From NCBI GenBank assembly GCA_900469965.1, contig UBZP01000015.1:401806-465805 (forward strand): a stretch of DNA of 64,000 nt. The letters run 5' to 3'. This DNA is from Hyphomicrobiales bacterium. GTDB lineage: Bacteria; Pseudomonadota; Alphaproteobacteria; Rhizobiales; Rhizobiaceae. Under the pieces are notes generated by a model. That model made no database searches. It saw only the letters and a list, made by a program, of their open reading frames with translations, and was not told where the DNA came from. Position 1 is the stretch's first letter; every line of letters begins with the position of its first letter. A program made the position numbers and the translations under genes. Below are positions 35,056 through 44,872 of the stretch, in pieces.

Positions 35056-36684
35056 GTGATCCGAAATCCGATCCTGCCGGGCTTCAATCCGGACCCGTCG
35101 ATCTGCCGCGTCGGGCAGGACTACTATATCGCGACGTCCACCTTCGAATGGTATCCGGGCGTGCAGATCCATCACTCGCGCGATCTGGTCAACTGGCGGC
35201 TGGTGCGCCGGCCGCTGGAGCGGGAAAGCCAGCTCGACATGCGCGGCAATCCCGACAGCTGCGGCGTCTGGGCGCCGTGCCTTTCCCATGCCGACGGCCG
35301 GTTCTGGCTGGTCTATACCGACGTCAAGCGCTTCGACGGCAACTTCAAGGACGCGCACAACTACATCGTGACTGCGCCGTCGATCGAGGCGGACTGGTCC
35401 GATCCGGTCCATGTGAATTCGTCCGGCTTCGATCCGTCGCTGTTCCACGACGACGACGGGCGCAAATGGTTCCTCAACATGCAGTGGAACCATCGCACGG
35501 AGAGCTATGGCGGCATGCCGAAGTCTCCGGCCTTCGACGGCATCCTGCTGCAGGAGTGGGATCCGGTGGCCGGGCGGCTGGTCGGGCCGGTGAAAAACAT
35601 CTTCGCCGGAAGCCCGCTCGGCCTCGTCGAGGGCCCGCATCTCTTCAAGCGCGATGGATGGTACTATCTCACGACAGCCGAGGGCGGCACCGGCTACGAC
35701 CATGCCGTGACCATGGCCCGCTCGCGGAGCATCGACGGCCCCTACGAGATGCACCCGGACGTGCATCTGATCACCTCGAAGGATCATCCGGAGGCAAGGC
35801 TGCAGCGGGCGGGGCACGGGCAGTATGTCGAGACGCCGGACGGCCAGGCCTATCACACGCACCTGACCGGGCGGCCCCTGCCGCCTGGCCGGCGCTGTAC
35901 GCTCGGCCGCGAGACGGCGATCCAGAAATGCGTCTGGCGCGAGGACGGCTGGCTCTATCTCGACGGTGGCGGTCGGGTGCCGCGGGTGGACGTTCCGGCG
36001 CCGGTGCCGACAGCGGCCGGCGAGAAGCTGGCCGAGACTACCTACCGCTTCCAGGGGCCGGCGCTGCCGGCCGATTTCCAGTGGCTGCGCACGCCGAAGC
36101 CGGAGCGGCTGTTCTCGCTCGTCGCGCGGCCCGGGCACCTGCGGCTGTTCGGGCGCGAGAGCATCGGCAGCTGGTTCGAACAGTCGCTCGTCGCCCGGCG
36201 GCAGGAGCACCATGACTTCTCCGCCGAGACCGTGCTGGAGTTCCAGCCGGACACCTACCAGCAGGTCGCAGGCCTGGTGCACTACTACAACCGCCACAAG
36301 TTTCACGCGCTCGGGCTGACGCTGCACGAGACGCTGGGGCGCGTTCTGACCATCCTGTCCTGCCCCGGTGACTATCCGGAGGCCCGGCTCGTCTTTCCGG
36401 CCGGCAGCGGCGTTCCGGTCGGCGAGGGGCCGGTTGCGCTTGCGATGGCGGTGCAGGGCAACGACCTGCAGTTCTTCTGGCGGCCGGACGGCGCCGCCCG
36501 CTGGAGCGCGATCGGCCCCGTGCTGGATGCGGGCGTGGTGTCGGACGAAGGCGGACGCGGCGAGCACGGCTCTTTCACCGGCGCCTTCGCCGGCATGTTC
36601 TGCTTCGATACCTCGGGGCGGGCGCAGGCGGCGGATTTCTCGCGCTTCACCTATCGGTCGGGGCAGGTGCCCGCTCAGGGATAA
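35056..36684 (+). CDS. Glycoside hydrolase family 43 (beta-xylosidase/arabinofuranosidase type)
   Basis: A 542-residue enzyme. The five-bladed propeller N-terminal domain has the GH43 catalytic residues: base Asp13 in GFNPDPSICRVG, pKa-tuning Asp126 in SGFDPSLFHDDDG and acid Glu192 in LVEGPHLFKRDGWYY. A C-terminal beta-sandwich (from about residue 330) is typical of XynB-like 1,4-beta-xylosidases. No signal peptide, so the substrate is an imported oligosaccharide. GTG start with AGGAGG upstream. Together with the mannosidase it suggests a cluster for plant hemicellulose fragments; xylosides, arabinosides or other sugars cannot be told apart here. Confidence 0.88.
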   Translation: MIRNPILPGFNPDPSICRVGQDYYIATSTFEWYPGVQIHHSRDLVNWRLVRRPLERESQLDMRGNPDSCGVWAPCLSHADGRFWLVYTDVKRFDGNFKDAHNYIVTAPSIEADWSDPVHVNSSGFDPSLFHDDDGRKWFLNMQWNHRTESYGGMPKSPAFDGILLQEWDPVAGRLVGPVKNIFAGSPLGLVEGPHLFKRDGWYYLTTAEGGTGYDHAVTMARSRSIDGPYEMHPDVHLITSKDHPEARLQRAGHGQYVETPDGQAYHTHLTGRPLPPGRRCTLGRETAIQKCVWREDGWLYLDGGGRVPRVDVPAPVPTAAGEKLAETTYRFQGPALPADFQWLRTPKPERLFSLVARPGHLRLFGRESIGSWFEQSLVARRQEHHDFSAETVLEFQPDTYQQVAGLVHYYNRHKFHALGLTLHETLGRVLTILSCPGDYPEARLVFPAGSGVPVGEGPVALAMAVQGNDLQFFWRPDGAARWSAIGPVLDAGVVSDEGGRGEHGSFTGAFAGMFCFDTSGRAQAADFSRFTYRSGQVPAQG

Positions 36685-36785
36685 AGTTTGTGCGTTACGC
36701 TATTTCGTGTCCCCAAGCTGCTGATTACATTACACAAGTTTAATCTAAATTTCAGTTTCCGTTCATCCGTCGAGCCCTATCAAGG

Positions 36786-36811
36786 GGGTGTCCAGACAAA
36801 AGGAGACACCC
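36786..36811 (+). promoter_or_regulatory. Hairpin enclosing the ribosome site of the RcnB-like gene
   Basis: Perfect seven-base stem GGGTGTC (36786-36792) and GACACCC (36805-36811). The 12-base loop holds AAAGGA, the Shine-Dalgarno sequence, and the ATG starts one base after the stem. This could control translation. Confidence 0.5.
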
Positions 36812-37159
36812 ATGAAAAAGCTCTTCGCAGCCCTGATCGCGACTTCGGTCCTTGCCACGTCCTTCTCGGTCGCCGAGGCCCGCGACGTCCGGCAGCCGGT
36901 GCCGCAGCACCATGTCGACAAGCGGGTGGTGACCAAGAAGGTCGTCGTCGAGAAGCGCACGGTCGTCCACAAGCGCCACTGGGCCAAGGGCAACAAGCTG
37001 ACGCGCGCCGAAAGGCGGCAGATCATCAATGCCCGCGACTACCGGCGCCACCACCTGCATGCACCCGGCCGTGGCCAGCAGTGGGTGCGGGTCGACAACC
37101 AGTTCCTGCTGATCACGGCGGCGACCGGGCTGATCGTAGGGCTGGCAGCGGTGAACTGA
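36812..37159 (+). CDS. RcnB-like small periplasmic protein
   Basis: A 115-residue secreted protein. A signal peptide (MKKLFAALIATSVLATSFSVAEA) is followed by a very basic Lys/Arg/His-rich stretch (VDKRVVTKKVVVEKRTVVHKR) and then RDYRRHHLHAPGRGQQWVRVDNQFLLITAATGLIVGL, written here in parts as the RcnB-family core. RcnB in E. coli helps limit nickel/cobalt export; alphaproteobacteria carry many paralogs of unknown role. ATG 36812 chosen, with AAAGGAGA upstream. It stands alone with its own terminator (37183-37208) and a hairpin around the ribosome site. Confidence 0.75.
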   Translation: MKKLFAALIATSVLATSFSVAEARDVRQPVPQHHVDKRVVTKKVVVEKRTVVHKRHWAKGNKLTRAERRQIINARDYRRHHLHAPGRGQQWVRVDNQFLLITAATGLIVGLAAVN

Positions 37160-37182
37160 TCGGCCAGACGCGGTTCAGGATG

Positions 37183-37208
37183 AAAGGGCGGCTCGTGCCG
37201 CCCTTTTT
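37183..37208 (+). terminator. Terminator of the RcnB-like gene
   Basis: Ten-base stem AAAGGGCGGC (37183-37192), loop TCGT, GCCGCCCTTT (37197-37206), then TT. A second near-copy lies at 37404-37427. Confidence 0.85.
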
Positions 37209-37403
37209 CGCATGTGGACGAACCTGCTCTTGTCGGGACCGTCCTTCTCGCTCGTCATTCCGGATTTGCTTCGCGGCCACAACGCGAGAGCGTCGCTTGT
37301 GCGCAACGACTTGCCTGCTGGATGCCGGTCAAGCCCGACATGGCGGGCGGTCGTGGTCTGATCGACGAAGCAGACGCTAGGAACAGGACCTGTCGTCAGC
37401 CCG
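37209..37403. other. Non-coding segment between duplicated terminators
   Basis: No convincing gene. It contains CGTCATTCCGGATTTG near 37252 and GGTCAAGCCCGACATGGCGG near 37327, halves of a palindromic repeat type common in Rhizobiales, facing each other about 75 bases apart. The flanking terminator copies suggest a past local duplication or insertion. Confidence 0.45.
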
Positions 37404-37427
37404 AAGGGCGGCTCGTGCCGCCCTTTT
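37404..37427 (+). terminator. Second copy of the terminator hairpin
   Basis: AAGGGCGGC (37404-37412), TCGT, GCCGCCCTT (37417-37425), TT: the same core as the terminator at 37183-37208, with similar bases on both sides. It lies 94 bases before the end of the convergent phosphoglycerol transferase gene. Confidence 0.7.
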
Positions 37428-37521
37428 CGCGTTTCATGTGGAGTTCGCTGCGAAGCCGGCAGATGGAACAGGCCGGTCCGAAAGGCGGACGCCGCCGGAG
37501 CCCCGCCGCGCCCGCGCTGCC

Positions 37522-39447
37522 TCAGCTTGCGGCGCCGACGACGCCGGCGTGGGCGGGGAAGAAGCGATCCAGGCCGCGGCGCTTGCCGAACATGATGTCG
37601 TGCTGCAGGAAGCGGTAGTCGCGGACCAGCGGGTCGACGTTCTTCTTGCGCGACCAGTCCTGCGTGGCGGTGCCGTCGTGGCGGATCAGCTGGTAGCGGT
37701 CGATGATGTCGTAGCGTTCCTGCACGCGGCCGAGGAAGCCGGTGTAGTAGGGGTGCTCGTAGCCCGCTTCCTTGAGGATGTGGTAGGGCAGGAGCGCGGG
37801 GCTGATCGTGCCGATGTCCTGCCTGACGCCGGTCTTGTTCGACCAGACGATGAGCGGCGTCTCGTGCTCGCGCTTCATCTGCTCGACCGGGCCGCGGCGG
37901 GCGGCGGTGATGTCGTTCATGTAGCCGGCGGAGGTGTAGACGGTGTTCAGCGGCGGCAGGTGGTCGCCGAAGACGACGATGATCGTCTCGCGGTCGCGGT
38001 TCTTCGCCCAGTCCATCAGCATCTTCAGGCTGTCGTCGGCTTCCTTCACGCCCTGTGCGTAGGTCGACAGCACCTGGCGGTCGGCATAGGGCAGGTTGCC
38101 TTCGACCTTGATCGTGTTCTTCGCGTAGCGGGTGGCCTCATAGGGACCGTGGCCCTGCAGGGTGACCGTGAAGAAGAAGAACGGATCCTGCTGCGCATCG
38201 GCCTGGCGGATGAGCTCCTTCGTCAGGGCCTCGTCGGAGGCGAAGATCCCGCGCTTGGTCATCGGCGGCATCGTCTCTTCGGTCTTGAAGGTCTCGAAGC
38301 CGAAGGACTTGTAGACCGAGGTGCGGTTCCAGAACCAGCCGGCGAAGGGGTGGATCGCGCGGGCGGTGTAGCCCTCGCCGCGGAAGAAGGTCGCAAGCGA
38401 CGGGATCGGGTCGCGGACATATTGCTGGTAGGGAATGCTGCCGGTGGGCAGGAAGGCGTTGGAGAAGCCGGTCAGCGCCTCGAACTCGACATTCGCCGTC
38501 AGGCCGCCGAACTCCGGCGAGAAGATCGCGCCGGATTCACTCTTGCGGATGAGCGGCATCGGATCGGGGCTCAGTTTGACGCTGGTGAGCTTCGTCGGAT
38601 CCCAGAGCGATTCGCTCATCACGACGATGACGTCCGGCTTGCTGCGGTGGCTGGTGCCGGCCGGCAGCGGATCCTGGTTGATATGGTCGATCGCATCCGG
38701 CGAATAGCCGGCAGGCGCCTTGACGTTCGCCATCGGCACGTTGATCGCAAAAGCGAGCATGAAACCGTTGTGTCGGTAGTTTTCGGTCTGGTCCCACATG
38801 ATCGGGAAGACCTGCAGGCGGTCGCGGATCTCGGAGAACTGGTTGTAGTCGAGGATCGAGCCGAAGCCTGCCAGGAGCGGCACTGCGACGGCGAGGCGGA
38901 CGGCGCGCTGCCTCAGGTTCAACTGGCGAAAGCGCTTCCAGGCGAAGACCCACAGGGAAATCAGCGCGCCTGCGGCGGTGAGCGAGCCGATGACGATGGC
39001 AACGGCGGTCCAGGGGCGGTCGCGGACGAGCGCCGGCATCAGCTCCATGATCTGCCGCCCGAAGAGCAGGTCGGTCGGGTAGAGCGGGTCGGTCAGGAAG
39101 ATCTGCTTCTGCTCCGAGATCAGCGCCAGAAGGATGGCGAGCGGCCCCAGGACCAGGATCGCCTTGTGCTGGCGGCCGATCAGCGCGTCGAGCGCGAGCA
39201 GGGCGAGGAAGAACAGCCCGCAGGTCGTCCAGCCGGGCTGGGCATAGGTCGTCAGGAAGGTCAGGGTGGCGTCGGTGGACTTGCGCGTGATGAGTTCGAC
39301 GGCGGTGACGGTGACAAGCGCGAAGAAAAACGTCAGCGCGACCGAGCGGATCGCCGTCACCAGGACCGCAAGACGGCGTGACGTCGCATCGGCGATCGCC
39401 GTCTCCTGCATTGCTGTCGCCGAAACGGCCCGGACTGAGGTTCTCAC
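37522..39447 (-). CDS. LtaS-like phosphoglycerol transferase / sulfatase-family membrane enzyme
   Basis: A 641-residue inner-membrane protein: about five N-terminal helices (to residue 205) then a periplasmic alkaline-phosphatase-fold domain. Metal and catalytic residues are visible: VVMSESLWDPTKL near 275 (Glu), GGLTANVEFEALTGF near 315 (nucleophile Thr), TLQGHGPYEATRY near 430 (His) and VVFGDHLPPLN near 495 (Asp-His). The family transfers phosphoglycerol to glucans or lipids; in rhizobia one member (CgmB) decorates cyclic beta-glucans. The exact acceptor here is unknown. Single gene, convergent with the RcnB-like gene and divergent from nadE. Confidence 0.85.
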   Translation of the reverse strand: MRTSVRAVSATAMQETAIADATSRRLAVLVTAIRSVALTFFFALVTVTAVELITRKSTDATLTFLTTYAQPGWTTCGLFFLALLALDALIGRQHKAILVLGPLAILLALISEQKQIFLTDPLYPTDLLFGRQIMELMPALVRDRPWTAVAIVIGSLTAAGALISLWVFAWKRFRQLNLRQRAVRLAVAVPLLAGFGSILDYNQFSEIRDRLQVFPIMWDQTENYRHNGFMLAFAINVPMANVKAPAGYSPDAIDHINQDPLPAGTSHRSKPDVIVVMSESLWDPTKLTSVKLSPDPMPLIRKSESGAIFSPEFGGLTANVEFEALTGFSNAFLPTGSIPYQQYVRDPIPSLATFFRGEGYTARAIHPFAGWFWNRTSVYKSFGFETFKTEETMPPMTKRGIFASDEALTKELIRQADAQQDPFFFFTVTLQGHGPYEATRYAKNTIKVEGNLPYADRQVLSTYAQGVKEADDSLKMLMDWAKNRDRETIIVVFGDHLPPLNTVYTSAGYMNDITAARRGPVEQMKREHETPLIVWSNKTGVRQDIGTISPALLPYHILKEAGYEHPYYTGFLGRVQERYDIIDRYQLIRHDGTATQDWSRKKNVDPLVRDYRFLQHDIMFGKRRGLDRFFPAHAGVVGAAS

Positions 39448-39667
39448 GCGCTACTCCAAAATGTCATAAAACTTTCGCCCAATTGTCATATCGCTGTTAT
39501 CTTGAACGGGGGATGAATGCGGCGCTCTGCCGCAAGCGCGCCTGAGCCGGGGCTGTCTTATTTTCAGGACGGCAATTCGAAAATCCCTTCATTTTCAAAC
39601 CGTCCGTCATCATCTAAAGAACAGCCTTGCCCGAATTGGCTTCGGACGACGCGGATCGAGGATCGAG

Positions 39668-41347
39668 ATGAACGGACGAGACGACAGGACCACACTTCGC
39701 ATTGCGGTTGCGCAGCTCAACCCGACGGTGGGCGATGTCGCCGGCAATCTCGCCAAGGCGCGGGCGGCGCGGGCGGATGCGGCCGCGCAGGGCGCCGATC
39801 TCCTGCTTCTGACCGAGCTCTTCATCTCCGGCTACCCGCCGGAAGACCTCGTGCTGAAGCCGGCCTTCCTGAAGGCGTGCCAGAAGGCGGTCGAGGCGCT
39901 CGCCGAGGACACCGCCGACGGCGGGCCGGGCGTGATCGTTGGCTTTCCGCGACAGGGCGAGGCCGGGCGGCACAATTCGGTGGCCGTGCTCGACGGCGGG
40001 CGGATCCTCGTCTACCGCGACAAGCTCGACCTGCCGAACTACGGCGAGTTCGACGAGAAGCGCGTCTTCGTCGAGGGCGCCATGCCGGGGCCGGTCAATT
40101 TCCGCGGGGTGCGGCTCGGTATCCCGATCTGCGAGGAGATCTGGAACGATCTCGGCGTCTGCGAGACGCTGGCCGAGAGCGGGGCGGAGATCCTGCTGGT
40201 GCCGAACGGCTCGCCCTATTATCGCGGCAAGGTCGACGTGCGCCATCAGGTGGCGCTGAAGCAGGTCATCGAGACCGGCCTGCCGCTGGTCTTCGCCAAC
40301 CAGCTCGGCGGCCAGGACGAGCTCGTCTTCGACGGCGCGAGCTTCGGGCTCAATGCCGACAAGACGCTGGCCTTCCAGATGAGCCAGTTCGAGGAGACGA
40401 TCGCGCTCGTCACCTGGAAGAAGAACGAGGACGGCGACTGGTGCTGCGACGGCGGGCCGATGTCGAAGATCCCGGAGCGGGAGGAGGCGGACTATCGCGC
40501 CTGCGTGCTCGGCTTTCGCGACTACGTCAACAAGAACGGCTTCAAGAACGTGGTGCTCGGCCTTTCCGGCGGCATCGATTCGGCGATCTGTGCCGCGATC
40601 GCCGTCGATGCGCTCGGCGAGGAGCGGGTGCGCTGCGTGATGCTGCCCTATCGCTACACCTCCGAGGAATCGCTGACGGACGCGGCCGCCTGCGCCAGGG
40701 CGCTCGGCTGCCGCTATGACGTCGTGCCGATCGAGGCGCCGGTGACGGGCTTCATGGATGCGCTGTCCGACATGTTCGAGGGGACCGAGTCCGGCATCAC
40801 CGAGGAGAACCTGCAGAGCCGCGCGCGCGGCACGATCCTGATGGCGATCTCCAACAAGTTCGGCTCGATGGTGGTGACGACCGGCAACAAGTCGGAAATG
40901 TCGGTCGGCTACGCCACGCTCTACGGCGACATGAACGGCGGCTTCAACCCGATCAAGGACCTCTACAAGATGCAGGTCTACGCGCTGTCGCGCTGGCGCA
41001 ACACCACGGTGCCGCCGGGCGCGCTCGGGCCCTCGGGGCAGGTCATTCCGCAGAACATCATCGACAAGGCGCCGTCCGCAGAGTTGCGGCCGAACCAGAC
41101 CGACCAGGATTCGCTGCCGCCCTATCCGGTGCTCGACGACATCCTCGAATGCCTCGTCGAAAACGAGATGGGCACGGAGGAGATCGTCGCACGCGGCCAT
41201 GACGAGGCGACGGTGCATCGCGTCGAGCATCTGCTCTACATCGCCGAGTACAAGCGGCGGCAGTCGGCGCCGGGCGTCAAGATCACCAGGAAGAACTTCG
41301 GCCGCGACCGGCGCTACCCGATCACCAACCGCTTCCGCGACCGCTAG
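39668..41347 (+). CDS. nadE: Glutamine-dependent NAD+ synthetase
   Basis: A 559-residue two-domain enzyme that makes NAD from deamido-NAD, ATP and glutamine. The N-terminal nitrilase-type amidase has the Glu-Lys-Cys triad in LLTELFISGYPPEDL, YRDKLDLPNYGEFDEKR and PICEEIWNDLG; the C-terminal synthetase domain has the PP-loop VLGLSGGIDSAICAAIA near residue 297 and TTGNKSEMSVGYATLYGD near 405. Length is typical for the bacterial form. Followed eight bases later by a TolB-like gene. Confidence 0.95.
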   Translation: MNGRDDRTTLRIAVAQLNPTVGDVAGNLAKARAARADAAAQGADLLLLTELFISGYPPEDLVLKPAFLKACQKAVEALAEDTADGGPGVIVGFPRQGEAGRHNSVAVLDGGRILVYRDKLDLPNYGEFDEKRVFVEGAMPGPVNFRGVRLGIPICEEIWNDLGVCETLAESGAEILLVPNGSPYYRGKVDVRHQVALKQVIETGLPLVFANQLGGQDELVFDGASFGLNADKTLAFQMSQFEETIALVTWKKNEDGDWCCDGGPMSKIPEREEADYRACVLGFRDYVNKNGFKNVVLGLSGGIDSAICAAIAVDALGEERVRCVMLPYRYTSEESLTDAAACARALGCRYDVVPIEAPVTGFMDALSDMFEGTESGITEENLQSRARGTILMAISNKFGSMVVTTGNKSEMSVGYATLYGDMNGGFNPIKDLYKMQVYALSRWRNTTVPPGALGPSGQVIPQNIIDKAPSAELRPNQTDQDSLPPYPVLDDILECLVENEMGTEEIVARGHDEATVHRVEHLLYIAEYKRRQSAPGVKITRKNFGRDRRYPITNRFRDR

Positions 41348-41355
41348 GAGAGGCG

Positions 41356-42174
41356 ATGCGCAGTTCCGTCGAAATCCACGACGTCGCCTCCGGGCAGTCC
41401 CGGGTCGTGTGGCAGAGCGACCAGCTGCTGGAGGCGCCGAACTTTGCGCGCGACGGCCGCTCGCTCGTCATCAACGGCGACGGGCTCATGTACCGTCTGC
41501 CGCTCTCGGGCGGCGCGCCTGAGCGGATCGACACGGGCTTTGCGACCCTCTGCAACAACGACCACGGGCTGTCGCCGGACGGGCGCTGGCTCGCGGTCAC
41601 CGACAAGACCGAGTTCGGCAAGGCGGCGATCTATGTCCTGCCCGCCGGCGGCGGCACGCCGCGGCTCGTGACGCCCAGCCAGTCCTCCTACTGGCACGGC
41701 TGGTCGCCGGACGGCAGCCGGGTCTGCTACTGCGGCATCCGCGACGACGTCTTCGACATCTACACGATCCCCGTCGACGGCGGCGAAGAGACGCGGCTGA
41801 CCTTCGGCGAAGGGCGCAACGACGGTCCGGACTGGTCCTGCGACGACTGGATCTACTTCAATTCGAGCCGCACCGGCCGCATGCAGATCTGGCGGATCCG
41901 CCCGGACGGCACGGACCTCACCCGCATCACCGACAGTCCTTTCGGCGACTGGTTCGCCCATCCGACGCCGGACGGCCGCTCGCTTCTCGTGCTGTCCTAC
42001 GACGGCGACGTGTTCGATCATCCGCGCGACCATCATGTCCGCTTGCGGCTGATGGATGCCGACGGCGGCAACGACCGGGTGCTGTTCGAACTCTTTGGCG
42101 GGCAGGGGACGATGAACGTCCCGAACTGGTCGCCGGACGGATCGCAGTTCGCATTCGTCCGCTACGCCCCGTAA
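41356..42174 (+). CDS. TolB-like beta-propeller protein, apparently cytosolic
   Basis: A 272-residue protein with repeated PD40/WD40-like blades: LSPDGRWLAVTDKTEFG, WSPDGSRVCYCGIRDDVFDIYTI, RTGRMQIWRIRPDGTDL and WSPDGSQFAFVRYAP. No signal peptide is visible, unlike TolB itself, so it probably acts in the cytosol. Proteins of this family may bind ligands or partners; none is known for this one. It starts eight bases after nadE, so it shares that transcript. Function not assignable. Confidence 0.75.
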   Translation: MRSSVEIHDVASGQSRVVWQSDQLLEAPNFARDGRSLVINGDGLMYRLPLSGGAPERIDTGFATLCNNDHGLSPDGRWLAVTDKTEFGKAAIYVLPAGGGTPRLVTPSQSSYWHGWSPDGSRVCYCGIRDDVFDIYTIPVDGGEETRLTFGEGRNDGPDWSCDDWIYFNSSRTGRMQIWRIRPDGTDLTRITDSPFGDWFAHPTPDGRSLLVLSYDGDVFDHPRDHHVRLRLMDADGGNDRVLFELFGGQGTMNVPNWSPDGSQFAFVRYAP

Positions 42175-42303
42175 GCCCGGGGCGCCGGCAACAACCCTAG
42201 ATTTTCACGGGTTAATTGTTTGGATACCAGTCCGATTAAATGAATGTTCCTGCTTGCAGGATAAGGTCCTCGTCCAAACGAGACGCGGCGGACAGCCGCA
42301 GGC

Positions 42304-43821
42304 ATGTCTATGGGGATCGACATGGCGAGAACAGGGGCCGGCGCCGTGGCCGCGCGCCGGGGTGGGGTCAAACTGGGCATCGGCATCGCATCGGCGGTGA
42401 TCGTGTTGCTGTTCGCCAGCGCCAATTTCCTCGTCCTCGACTATTCGGTCCGCCAGGCGAACGAGTTCGTGGCCGAGACCGAGAAGACCCTCGTCAAGAG
42501 CGAATTCCGCAACCAGATCGAGCAGGTGGTGCTCTACCAGAGCGGCCTGTCGGTATGGGACAGGACCTTCGATGAACTGGGCGACGGGAAGCTCAGCGAG
42601 CGGTTCATCAGGCACGACCTCCGGAACTGGCTGTGGCGGGAGTCCGGCTTTTCGTGGCTGGTGTTCGTCAAACCGGGCGGCGAACCGGTTCTGGCCATGC
42701 GCGACGGCATCATCGTGCCGGACGGGCAGTCGGAAGAGGTGCTCTACTGGATCAGCGACCTGATCAAGCGGGCGACGGCGAGCTACCACGCCTCCTTGCG
42801 GCGCACGCGCGACGGCTGGATCGTGGCGAAGTCGCCGACGAGTGCCGGCCGCGTGAACGGGGGTGTGCCGCAGATCAGCGCAACGGGCATGCGGGTGATC
42901 GAGGGGGGCATGAGCATCGTCGTCGTTCAGGCGGTGGTGCCGCGGCGGCTCTTCATCCCCGACGAGCGCCGGAGCCCCGTGCTGATGATCACGGTCAAGC
43001 CGGTGACGGCGTCGATGCTGGCGGAATCCGAGCGGCGCCTGGGGCTCACCGGCCTCGGCTTCTCGCCGATCACGACCGACGACCCGAACCTTCTGACGAC
43101 CGGCGTAGGCGGCGACGCCTTCAACCCGATGGTCGCTTCGTGGCGTCCGAACCGCCCGGGATCGTTCGTCTGGACCATGGCGGTGCCGCACATCGCCGCG
43201 CTGATCGCGATCTTCGTCGTCGTGATGGGCTTCGGTGCGGTCAAGTTCTCCTCGCTCGTGCGCGCGCTCGAGCGAAGCGAGGCGAAGAACGCCCATCTGG
43301 CGCGCCATGACGCGCTGACCGGCGTGCTCAGCCGCTCCGGGTTCGACCACGCGATCACCGACCTTTCTCGGAGGGGCCAGAGGGCCTTTTCGATCATCGC
43401 CATCGACCTCGACCGGTTCAAGGCGGTCAACGACCGGCATGGGCATGCGGCTGGCGACGAGGTCCTGCGCGCCGTCGCCGCGCGGTTCATGGCCCGGCTC
43501 GGAGAGCACGGGGTGGTCGCGCGTCTCGGGGGCGACGAGTTCGCGGTGCTGCTTCCGGGGATCGCGGACCCTGAGATCACCCTTCCGCTTGCCGAAGGCT
43601 TCGTGCGCGACGCGCTGGTGCCCGTGCCCTTCCAGGGCCAACTGCTCCAGATCGGCGGCAGCGCCGGCATCGGCGCCTTTCCCCACCATGGCCAGTCGGC
43701 GCATGCGATCATGCTCGCAGCCGATGCGGCGCTCTATTCGGCCAAGAATGCGGGCCGCAACCGCGCCCACTACGGCGTGCCCGGCGGCGCCCAACCGGCC
43801 TCGGACATCGAGGCGGCCTGA
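42304..43821 (+). CDS. CHASE4-like sensor with diguanylate cyclase (GGDEF) domain
   Basis: A 505-residue inner-membrane protein: a first helix at about residues 24-46, a periplasmic sensor domain with CHASE4-like features (ASANFLVLDYSVRQANEF, YQSGLSVWDRTFDEL), a second helix near 285-310 and a C-terminal GGDEF domain. The GGDEF signature is intact (RLGGDEFAVLL near 425), with ARHDALTGVLSRSGFDHAI at its start, so it should make cyclic di-GMP. No EAL domain. Start is uncertain: ATG 42304 or ATG 42322, the latter with GGGGAT just before it. Single gene; the riboswitch of bluB follows. Confidence 0.88.
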   Translation: MSMGIDMARTGAGAVAARRGGVKLGIGIASAVIVLLFASANFLVLDYSVRQANEFVAETEKTLVKSEFRNQIEQVVLYQSGLSVWDRTFDELGDGKLSERFIRHDLRNWLWRESGFSWLVFVKPGGEPVLAMRDGIIVPDGQSEEVLYWISDLIKRATASYHASLRRTRDGWIVAKSPTSAGRVNGGVPQISATGMRVIEGGMSIVVVQAVVPRRLFIPDERRSPVLMITVKPVTASMLAESERRLGLTGLGFSPITTDDPNLLTTGVGGDAFNPMVASWRPNRPGSFVWTMAVPHIAALIAIFVVVMGFGAVKFSSLVRALERSEAKNAHLARHDALTGVLSRSGFDHAITDLSRRGQRAFSIIAIDLDRFKAVNDRHGHAAGDEVLRAVAARFMARLGEHGVVARLGGDEFAVLLPGIADPEITLPLAEGFVRDALVPVPFQGQLLQIGGSAGIGAFPHHGQSAHAIMLAADAALYSAKNAGRNRAHYGVPGGAQPASDIEAA

Positions 43822-43834
43822 GCGGACGCCCTGA

Positions 43835-44851
<1,017 letters not shown>

Positions 44852-44872
44852 CGGCCGAGGCTTCGCTGCGGT

